DNA of 8,908 nt from Pseudomonadota bacterium (GTDB lineage: Bacteria > Pseudomonadota > Alphaproteobacteria > Rhizobiales > Beijerinckiaceae), in assembly GCA_028876585.1 (NCBI GenBank), contig JAGWRL010000033.1, forward strand, positions 1-8,908, written 5' to 3'. The translations under genes and the position numbers were made by a program. Below the pieces are notes generated by a model. It searched no databases. It saw nothing but the letters and a program-made list of their open reading frames with translations, and was not told the DNA's origin. This document shows positions 1 to 4,973 of the stretch, one piece after another. The number at the start of each line of letters is the position of its first letter. The first letter of the stretch is position 1.

Positions 1-180
1 CTGTCGCACTTCGGCTTCGCCTCCTTAAGCGATCTGCCCGACATCGAAAGCCTCGAGGACGCCGGGCTGATCGGCCGATCCGGCCACGGCGCGCTCGGCG
101 GCGACGCGCTGGCGGGCGAACTGAGAGCCGTGCTCGGGTTGCCGTTGGACGAGGACGAAGCGGCGGAGGACGCGGCCTAG
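1..180 (+). CDS. scpB: Segregation and condensation protein B (ScpB), C-terminal end
   Basis: Only the last 59 residues lie in the window; the frame is open from base 1 to the TAG at 178-180. The peptide starts LSHFGFASLSDLPDIESLED and continues AGLIGR, which matches the second winged-helix end of ScpB, where an FGxxSLxDLPxxExLEDAGLL block is typical. ScpB is a kleisin-partner subunit of the SMC-ScpAB condensin and works in chromosome or plasmid segregation. The acidic tail (DEDEAAEDAA) is normal for alphaproteobacterial ScpB. The gene looks intact as far as seen. It is not followed by tatA, its usual chromosomal neighbour in this class, so the decayed accessory region may have been inserted directly downstream, or this may be an accessory ScpB. 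Family recognition is by eye; the upstream part is needed to confirm it. Confidence 0.72.
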   Translation: MSHFGFASLSDLPDIESLEDAGLIGRSGHGALGGDALAGELRAVLGLPLDEDEAAEDAA

Positions 181-264
181 CGCCTTGTCTGCGCGGATCA
201 CACGGCCGCGTTTGCTCCCTCCTGGATCGCCTTGTTTTTTTCCCCAGCCCGGCGCCAAGAATTA
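181..264. other. Intergenic spacer after scpB
   Basis: No gene is visible. A weak GC hairpin (CGCGG at 192-196 with CCGCG at 206-210, followed by TTT) could serve as a poor terminator for scpB. A run of seven T at 235-241 has no stem in front of it. No clear promoter for the following toxin-antitoxin remnant was found. Confidence 0.3.
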
Positions 265-278
265 TTCCCGGCCGGGAA
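265..278. promoter_or_regulatory. 14-bp perfect palindrome before the antitoxin start
   Basis: TTCCCGGCCGGGAA is a perfect inverted repeat ending 6 nt before the ATG at 285, flanked on both sides by AATT (260-263 and 281-284). Its right arm contains the GGGA that would act as ribosome binding site. Toxin-antitoxin operons are commonly self-repressed through palindromes at this position, so an operator is a reasonable inference. The palindrome is directly seen; its function is not shown. Confidence 0.45.
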
Positions 279-284
279 ACAATT

Positions 285-859
285 ATGCGCGCGCTGTTAA
301 CCGCAAACGAAGTCGCCGTCCTGGCGGACACGCCGAAGAGGGTCGTCGAGAAGGCGGTTGAGCAAAAATTCCCGCCTCGCCGCGGAACGCGCGCTCGAGA
401 CGAGGATCTCCGCCGCTCTGCGCCGGCGCCGTCGCTGCCGCCGCCAAATCGCTGCGCCGGCGCCTGACCGTCGGCGATAAGAAGGTGGTCGCGCGCGAGC
501 TGGCGGGGCTTTCTCCAGCAGCCTTGAAAACAGCCGAGATCGAGGCGGCGCCGTCCGTCGCGCTTCATATCGGCGCGCCGACTAAGGCTGCGATTGAGCG
601 AGCCGAGCGCTATGCGGCGGCGAGGGAGTCCTGGATCGAAACGGTCGAGGGCGTGCAGGGCGGTCGCCCCGTCATCGAGGGAACCCGCCTGACAATCAGC
701 GCGATCTTCGGTCGGCTGTCCTGCGGCGATACGGTCGAGGATCTGATGGCCGACTATCCCGACATTCCGCGCGACGGGCTTGAGGCGTCGTTTATCTATG
801 GACAGACGCATCCGCAGGTCGGCCGGCCGGTTTCGCGCCGCGCGAGCAAGGCGGCGTGA
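285..859 (+). pseudogene. DUF433-family antitoxin, frameshifted
   Basis: Three reading frames together make one antitoxin of the DUF433 (VapB-like) family. The N-terminus (MRALLTANEVAVLADTPKRV, frame of 285) continues after a one-base shift near 364-377 as AERALETRISAALRRRRR. After another shift near 435-450 it continues as AAAKSLRRRLTVGDKKVVAR in the frame that ends at the TGA 857-859. The C-terminal DUF433 core is well kept: WIETVEG, GGRPVIEGTRLTIS, FGRLSCGDTVEDLMADYPDI and a YGQTHP tail. In the intact family this protein neutralises a PIN-like DUF5615 partner, and such a gene overlaps its stop here by 4 nt (GTGA). The two indels mean no full antitoxin is made. A GTG at 485 could still start a 124-residue C-terminal piece. 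Confidence 0.72.
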
Positions 860-1171
860 GATGTTTCATCGACGAATGCGTCTCTCCCTCGCTCAGTCGT
901 CATCTCAACGGGTCAGGGCTGCACGACGCCAATCATCCGCGAGATCGCGGTCGGCTGCGCGAGCCCGACCATGTCGTCTACGCGCGCCGTTGCCGAGGAT
1001 CGCATCATCGTGGCGGCCTGCGCTGGACGCCAGCAATTTTGCCGCGCCTTCGCCGATCGCGCCGCCGCTGGCGGGGCGCGAACTGGCGCCCGATCCGGCG
1101 CGTCTGGCGTGTGAACTCAAGCGCGTGACGTTGCGGCTTGCGGGCGCGATGACAAACGCCGATCTGGTCGC
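856..1171 (+). pseudogene. PIN-like DUF5615-type toxin, frameshifted remnant
   Basis: The gene starts at GTG 856, overlapping the antitoxin stop. The N-terminus, MRCFIDECVSPSLSRHLN then HDANHPRDRGRLREPDHVVYAR, matches the start of PIN-like DUF5615 proteins, with the acidic IDEC motif of the nuclease site. Near 986 the match moves one frame on (VAEDRIIVA) and near 1023 to the third frame (LDASNFAA, resembling the usual NAxDFRAL). Beyond about 1050 I cannot align the sequence to the family. The remainder up to the IS21 left end (1172) may be a degraded tail or unrelated DNA. Canonical members are putative toxic RNases paired with DUF433 antitoxins. This copy cannot yield an intact enzyme. Confidence 0.6.
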
Positions 1172-1222
1172 TGTAAATCCCGGTTCAATTTTCCCCAGAA
1201 GCGCCGAATGAAAATTCCCCAG
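1172..1222 (+). repeat. IS21-like left-end direct repeats
   Basis: AATTTTCCCCAG at 1187-1198 and AAAATTCCCCAG at 1211-1222 are near-identical direct repeats offset by 24 nt. They are preceded by a weaker copy, TAAATCCCGG, at 1174-1183. IS21-family ends carry several such transposase-binding repeats, and a terminal TG fits position 1172. The repeats are seen; assignment as the left terminus is inferred from the orientation of istA and istB. Confidence 0.5.
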
Positions 1223-1612
1223 TCTGGCGGGATGGCGATCAGCCGCTGGGATGATCGGCGCCTCCATTTTTTGGCGGCCGTCCGCGACGCTTCAAGGTCG
1301 CCGGAACGGTTCCGCCGGTGGGCGGCCAAGATCGGCCTGAACACGGAAGGGCTGATCTCAGCTGTGCTCGCCAGCCCGCCCCATCCCGAACAGGGCTTCC
1401 GCACCTGCCTGGGGATTTTGCGCTCCTATCGCAGCCTCGATGTCGCGCGCCTCGAAGCCGTCTCCGCCCGCGCCGTCGAACTGGGCGTCCTCAACTGCAA
1501 GGGCGTCGCCGCGCTCCTGGCTCGCAACGCCGATAGCGCCGCCGGCAAGGACGAGCGCCCTCCGACGCTGTTCGACCACGCCAATCTGCGCGGCCCCGGC
1601 TACTACCGCTGA
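1208..1612 (+). pseudogene. istA: IstA transposase, C-terminal fragment
   Basis: From about 1290 the frame encodes the C-terminal part of an IS21 IstA: PERFRRWAAKIG, then PHPEQGFRTCLGILRSYRSL, then ARAVELG and the closing HANLRGPGYY, close to the family's usual end (HxNIRGxxYY). Intact IstA is about 500 residues with an N-terminal helix-turn-helix and a DDE catalytic core; both are absent. The open frame starts at an ATG at 1208 that lies inside the terminal repeats, so the first roughly 25 residues are not transposase sequence. This looks like an internal deletion joining the left end to the istA tail. The stop at 1610-1612 sits 12 nt before istB, with AGGAAA at 1613-1618 serving as the istB ribosome site. 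Confidence 0.78.
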
Positions 1613-1624
1613 AGGAAACTTCCC

Positions 1625-1845
1625 ATGCGCGCCCATCCCACGCTCGACCAGTTGAACGCGCTCGGCCTCTACGGCCTCGCCAAGGGGTTCAAGGACCTCG
1701 AACACAAGCCCGAGGCGCGCGGCCTCGATCACGCCGAATGGCTAGGATTGCTGCTGGAATATGAAACGACCCTGCGCCGGCAGAAGCAGTTCGAGGCTCG
1801 CGCTCGCGCCGCCAAATTGCGCCACGGCGCCAGCGTCGAGGACCC
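1625..1845 (+). pseudogene. istB: IstB helper ATPase, N-terminal fragment
   Basis: The ATG at 1625 follows AGGAAA by 6 nt. Residues 1-73 match the IstB N-terminal domain: HPTLDQLNALGLYGLAKGF, then LDHAEWLGLLLEYETTLRRQ, then RAAKLRHGASVED. Intact IstB is about 250 residues, and its AAA+ ATPase (Walker A and B, which deliver target DNA to IstA) begins after this point. None of that is present. After codon 73 (about 1843) the DNA is cas8c in another frame. The istB frame runs on to 2158 only as nonsense rich in Ser, Arg and Pro. The truncation is therefore a clean deletion junction rather than gradual decay. Confidence 0.8.
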
Positions 1846-2854
1846 GGTGCCTCCATCGTCTCGTTCAATCTCGACGCGTTCACCTCCTACGGCCATGAGC
1901 AGGGCGACAATGCTCTTGTCTTTATGGCCGCCGCCTTCGCCTACACCACCGCGCTCAACCGCTTCCTCGAACGCGACAGCGGCCGCCGCCTCCAGTTCGG
2001 CGACGCTACGGTTATGTTCTGGGCGGACGGGTCGGATGCAAAATCATCTGATGCGGCCGAGGCGGTATTCGCAGCCTGGCTCGACCCGTCCGCCGCAAAA
2101 CCCGACGCCGTCAACGAGGCGAGCGAGGCGGCGAAAGTCGGCGCCAAGCTCGACATGATCCGGCAGGGCAGGGCGCTCGCTGAGATCGAGCCCGCGCTCG
2201 AAACGGACGTTCGCTTCCGCGTTCTCGCGCTCGCCCAACGCCGCGCGGCTGTCGATCCGCTTCTATCTCGAGGACGATTTCGGCGCCATCGCCGCCAATT
2301 ACCGGCGCTACCTCGAGGACATGCGGATCGATCCGCCGCCGCGCGACGCGCAGCCTGCGCTATGGAAATATCTGGCCGAAACCGCCGTGCTGGGCAAACG
2401 CGAGAACGTGCCGCCCAACCTCGCCGGCGAGTGGCTGCGCTCCATTCTCGCGCGCACGCGCTATCCGCAGACGCTGCGGGCCACGATCCTGATGCGGTTG
2501 CGGGCGAATGGCGACGTCTCGGTCTTGCGCGTCAGCATGCTCAAAGCGGTTCTCATCCGCAATTTCAACCAGGAGGCGCCCGTGGCGCTCGACCCCGACA
2601 ACAGAGACAAGGGTTATTTGCTCGGCCGGCTGTTCGTCGTCTACTAGCATGTCCAAGCGGCTGCGCTCGGCCCGAGGGTCAACGCGACTGTCAAGGACAA
2701 GTTCTACGCTTCCGCCTCCGCCCAACCGCGCAAGGTGTTTGCTTTGCTCGAACATGGCTCGGCCAACCATCTTTCCAAGGTTGGCAAGGCCTCGCCGGGC
2801 CGCAAGGTCAATTTGGAGAAACAGGTCGGCGCCATCGTGGACCTGATTGACCCG
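1846..2854 (+). pseudogene. cas8c: Type I-C Cascade subunit Cas8c (Csd1), truncated and broken
   Basis: The sequence opens mid-protein at GASIVSFNLDAFTSYGHEQG (1846 on), a hallmark Csd1 block, followed by AAAFAYTTALNRFLERDSGR and FWADGSDA. A one-base loss near 2233-2240 shifts the frame, which resumes as NAARLSIRFYLEDDFGAIAA, then PPPRDAQPALWKYLAETAVL and GKRENVPPNLAGEWLR. At 2645-2647 TAG replaces an expected Glu codon inside GYLLGRLFVVY. The frame then continues as HVQAAALG, KDKFYASASAQPRKVFALLE and SKVGKASPGRKVNLEKQVGA to about 2854. Cas8c is normally about 590 residues: roughly the first third and the last 30 residues or so are gone. It is the large subunit of the type I-C surveillance complex, and its 3' part also encodes the small subunit Cas11c from an internal start. 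The nonsense codon would cut that product too. Confidence 0.85.
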
Positions 2855-3027
2855 GCGCACGCCTTGTTCGATCGCATGAAAGTCGGCCGCACGTCGCTGG
2901 CGTTGTTCGCGACCTCGACGACAAGGGCCTTGGAAACCTGCCGCCCGCGCGCAAGTTCTCCGACTACGCCGTGACCATCGACCGCGAAGGCTTGCCCGAG
3001 GGCGTCGAGATCATCGAGCGATTGTGA
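2855..3027 (+). pseudogene. cas7c: Type I-C Cascade backbone Cas7c (Csd2), C-terminal stub
   Basis: Only the tail survives. It joins the cas8c remnant in frame at about 2852-2857 (DLIDP from Cas8c, then AHALFDRMKVGRTSLALF from Cas7c). A frameshift near 2905-2911 then leads to RDLDDKGLGNLPPARKFSDY, AVTIDREGLPEGVEII and the TGA at 3025-3027. The closing PPARxFxDYxVxxDxxGLPEGV motif is typical of Csd2, which is normally about 290 residues and coats the crRNA in Cascade. About 80 percent of the gene is missing. The stop lies 11 nt before the cas4 start, so the normal cas8c-cas7c-cas4 order of type I-C operons is preserved despite the deletion. Confidence 0.72.
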
Positions 3028-3038
3028 GGCAGGCGGGG

Positions 3039-3685
3039 ATGGACGAAGCGCAGCCCATCCCCTTTCCGCGCTGCAACACGCCGTCTATTGTTTGCGGCAA
3101 GCGGCGCTGATCCATCTCGAACGGCTGTGGGAGGAGAATCGTTTCACCGCCGAGGGTCAGGTGCTGCATGTTCATGCGGACAAGCCGATGGGCCGGTCGC
3201 AGCGCGGGGTGCGGCGCGTCACCGCGTTGGCGCTGGCGTCGCGCCGGTGGAACATCGCCGGCGTCGCCGATCTTGTGGAGTTTTCCGCCCACGACGGCGT
3301 CGAGACGGCGCTACCCGTCGAGTTCAAACGCGGCAAGCCAAAACTTCACCGCGCCGACGAAGTGCAGCTCTGCGCCCAGGGGCTGTGTCTTGAAGAGATG
3401 ACCGGCCATAGCGTGCCGCAGGGCGCGCTTTACTATGCTCAGACCAAGCCGCGCGTCAGCGTGCCGTTCGACGCCGAACTGAGGCGGCTGACCGAGACGA
3501 CGATCGAAGCCCTCGCTTGCGTTTTCGCGGCGGGCCGGACGCCGCCGCCGACTTTGAAGGCCGAACGCTGCCGCGCCTGTTCGCTGCTCGAACTCTGTCG
3601 TCCCAAACACTTCGGGCGGCTGGTGCGCGATTGGCGCAGGCGCATGGTCGCGCTCGCCCTGAGCCGGGAGCCAAAGACGCCGTGA
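3039..3685 (+). pseudogene. cas4: Cas4 spacer-acquisition nuclease, single frameshift
   Basis: The ATG at 3039 follows AGGCGGGG and begins MDEAQPIP. The frame is then lost in the C-rich run near 3055-3063 and ends at TGA 3108. One base added there restores SALQHAVYCLRQAALIHLER and the rest of the protein to 3685, giving 215 residues, the usual size. RecB-like nuclease motifs are kept: NIAGVADLVEF, LPVEFKRGKPK, DEVQLCAQGLCLEEM. So are the C-terminal iron-sulfur cysteines, CRACSLLELC. Cas4 trims prespacers and selects PAM orientation together with Cas1. A TTG at 3092 could restart translation, but it begins one codon after the N-terminal cluster cysteine (YC-LRQ), so that product would lack one ligand. 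The stop overlaps the cas1 GTG by 4 nt. This is the best-preserved gene of the locus. Confidence 0.85.
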
Positions 3686-4032
3686 AGAAGCTTCTCAACA
3701 CCGTCTACATCACCACCGAGGGCGCTTCGTTGCGCAAAGACGGCGAGAATTTCGTGGCGGAAGTGGAAGGCGTCGAGCGCGCCCGCGTTCCGTTTCACAT
3801 GTTCGCCTCCATCGTCATTTTCGGCCCGATCTTTGTCTCGCCAGCCGTGATCGGCGCCTGTGCGGGCGCGGGGATCACGCGGCCAGGGTCGAAGGGCCGA
3901 TCTCGGGCAACGTGCTGCTGCTTCTTGGACGAAATGGCGCCGCTCGGTCTCGTGCCCTATCTTCAAGCGCAGCTGCTGGCGCGCTATCTGCGCGCCGATC
4001 TCGACGCCTATCCGCCGTGGTTCTGGAAATAG
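3682..4032 (+). pseudogene. cas1: Cas1 integrase, internally deleted
   Basis: GTG 3682 overlaps the cas4 stop. The N-terminus is clear type I-C Cas1: KKLLNTVYITTEGASLRKDG, then ERARVPFHMFASIVIFGPIF and SPAVIGACAGAGIT. After about residue 65 a short stretch matches Cas1 only in another frame (ARVEGPISGNVLLL, about 3883-3926). The original frame then resumes with the C-terminus LDEMAPLGLVPYLQAQLLAR ... LDAYPPWFWK and stops at 4030-4032. The result is an open 116-codon frame in place of about 340 codons. The helical domain with the catalytic Glu, His and Asp is deleted, so integrase activity is impossible. The two deletions compensate in frame. Whether a peptide is made is unknown, and about 17 residues in the middle are out of frame. 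Confidence 0.85.
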
Positions 4033-4040
4033 GGGGCGCG

Positions 4041-4124
4041 ATGCTGGTTCTGGTCACTTGCGATGGCGTCGTCACGTCGGGCGAGGGCGCCCGCCGCCTC
4101 AGCCGCGCTGGAGACGCCAGATAA
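4041..4124 (+). pseudogene. cas2: Cas2, N-terminal stub
   Basis: ATG 4041, with GGGGGCG just upstream, lies 8 nt after the cas1 stop. It encodes MLVLVTCDGVVTSGEGARRL then SRAGDAR and stops at 4122-4124. The start matches type I-C Cas2 (MLVLVTYDV..., then GARRLRRVA), including the Asp after the first strand. Intact Cas2 is about 95 residues and forms the dimer that bridges two Cas1 dimers. Here about 70 residues are missing, and nothing recognisable as Cas2 follows in any frame. The identification rests on a short match plus its exact operon position. Confidence 0.68.
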
Positions 4125-4229
4125 ATTGGAGAGGCGCTCCGATGCCGCCAGTCCCGGCCTGCCGCCGCCAGCCCGGTTCGCGCCCGACCGAGGCGTTCCA
4201 AAACTATGTCAGCGAGTTACAGCAAAGCC
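4125..4229 (+). other. Probable remnant of the CRISPR leader
   Basis: This 105-nt stretch between the cas2 stub and the repeat has no gene. The last 35 nt or so (about 4197-4229) are richer in A and T than the surroundings, as expected beside the first repeat of a type I-C array. No integration-host-factor site or promoter was recognised. The leader assignment is from position only. Confidence 0.4.
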
Positions 4230-4261
4230 GTCGCCCCCTTCGCGGGGGCGTGGATCGAAAC
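4230..4261 (+). CRISPR. Single orphan type I-C CRISPR repeat (32 nt)
   Basis: The 32-nt unit starts GTCGCCCCCTTCGCGGGGGC and ends with the 3' handle TGGATCGAAAC. A 7-bp stem (4232-4238 with 4244-4250) closes a TTCGC loop. Length, stem position and handle match the type I-C consensus, whose handle is usually TGGATTGAAAC. It is in the right orientation and place, downstream of cas2. No second copy occurs within a spacer length or anywhere else in the window, so the array has collapsed to one repeat or was cut off after the first. Translated in one frame it gives VAPFAGAWIET, a well-known artefact of CRISPR repeats annotated as protein. Confidence 0.85.
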
Positions 4262-4263
4262 AT

Positions 4264-4284
4264 CCAAGGGTCAGGCGCCCTTGG
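4264..4284. repeat. 7-bp inverted repeat directly after the orphan CRISPR repeat
   Basis: CCAAGGG (4264-4270) and CCCTTGG (4278-4284) form a perfect stem with a 7-nt loop. It occupies the place where the first spacer would be. No T tract follows, so it is not a typical terminator. It may simply be sequence brought in by the deletion that removed the array. Confidence 0.3.
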
Positions 4285-4844
4285 GCGTCAACCTGGTTCC
4301 GACGCGCTTCGGCCTGCGCGTGCTGCCGCAGGCGCTCTCGGCGATCGGGGAAACAGGCCTGCGGTCCTTCCTGGCGCAGCGCGTGATTGAACGGAGTTCC
4401 GCGCCCGATTGCGCCTGGCGCTTCGAGACGCCAAAATCGGCGTTGCTGGCGCGCCCCGAGATTCGCGAATTCGTCTAGGATATCTGGTGGATCATCACGC
4501 GTTTCCTTCAAAGGGACGCTGAAGGCGACCCATCGAGTCTCGAGGCGCATCTGGGTCGCCTTCTCGCGGATCTCGGGCGCAAGCTCGCCACCCAACCCAC
4601 CGTTCGCGCCGACATCAACCACGGCATGACGAAGCTCTTGCGGACCTGCGTCCAAGCGCAGAAGCGGAAAATCACGCGCTTCATCGCCAATCAGATCTGG
4701 TCCTGGGACATCGATCAGATGAATGACGTCGTCGATCTGAATATCGGCGGCGCTCTTCAATACATACGGCTGAACGGAGCGCTTATCTCCTGGCTGGCGG
4801 GGCTGGTTCTTTACGCGGGCGAACGGCTCCTGCCGCCGCACTAA
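4285..4844 (+). pseudogene. DUF445-family membrane protein, remnant
   Basis: One frame carries recognisable DUF445 sequence, with no start of its own. First comes LPQALSAIGETGLRSFLAQR, then probably an internal deletion, then ALLARPEIREFV, a TAG at 4476-4478, DIWWIITRFLQ, LEAHLGRLLADLGRKLATQP and HGMTKLLRTCVQAQKRKITR. The conserved C-terminus follows: FIANQIWSWDIDQMNDVVDL, NIGGALQYIRLNGALISWLA, GLVLY, ending at 4844. DUF445 proteins are about 400 residues, with N-terminal membrane segments, long helical repeats and a C-terminal membrane helix after the RxNG motif; that last helix is visible here. Function in the family is unknown. The nonsense codon lies in frame where sense is expected. The N-terminal half is missing and its place is taken by the CRISPR repeat region. 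The other strand is also open over much of this stretch but is unlike any protein I know. Confidence 0.65.
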
Positions 4845-4973
4845 AGCGCGCGCTTATGGTTTTGCGGCGGACGTACGCATGATTGGGCGGGGCCGCGTGG
4901 TCAACGAGCCGCAATCGAACTCACCTCCGCACAATCCTGATCCGCGTGATTCGCCGCGCCTGGGATGGCGGCG
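4845..4973. other. Intergenic spacer with GC hairpin at the regulator's 3' end
   Basis: No gene is seen. A 6-bp stem (CGCCGC 4952-4957, GCGGCG 4968-4973) abuts the stop codon of the leftward regulator gene. It lacks a T tract, so it is at best a weak termination or mRNA-end structure. Confidence 0.3.

Larger units (their letters stand above)
1172..1845 (+). mobile_element. IS21-family element remnant (left end, 3' istA, 5' istB)
   Basis: The remnant comprises a candidate left end beginning TG at 1172, repeats typical of IS21 termini, the C-terminal third or less of IstA and the first 73 residues of IstB, in the normal order. Most of istA is missing between the left end and about 1290, and the element stops abruptly near 1843-1846, where the sequence becomes cas8c. 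No inverted right-end repeat (CTGGGGAAAATT) was found. The element is therefore dead. It probably supplied the deletion end point that removed the front of the CRISPR-Cas operon. Confidence 0.65.

Noticed and set aside
632..642. 11-nt match to the CRISPR handle (TGGATCGAAAC)
   Set aside because: It encodes the conserved WIET of the DUF433 antitoxin, lacks the repeat stem and is far from the array; coincidence.
3517..3681. Extending cas1 upstream of GTG 3682
   Set aside because: The open frame continues upstream but runs over cas4 coding sequence; KKLLNTVYITTEG is the normal Cas1 N-terminus.
4264..4284. Inverted repeat considered as a second, degenerate CRISPR repeat or a terminator
   Set aside because: It shares no handle or stem sequence with the repeat, is at the wrong distance for a second unit, and has no T tract.
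4206..4478. Open frame of 90 codons starting MSASYSKAVAPFAGAWIET
   Set aside because: The N-terminal peptide is the CRISPR repeat read as protein, and the rest is a DUF445 fragment ending at a premature TAG. It is not a real gene.
4209..4841. Reverse-strand open frame (210 codons) over the DUF445 remnant
   Set aside because: The opposite strand carries conserved DUF445 motifs to the end (LQYIRLNG and the last membrane helix). The reverse frame is open only because stops are rare in this composition.
285..4844. Explaining all disruptions as sequencing indels
   Set aside because: Single-base indels in short runs could be errors, but the large gene-to-gene deletions and in-frame nonsense substitutions cannot, and the flanking 4 kb has no such faults. 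Some individual indels, such as in cas4, remain uncertain.
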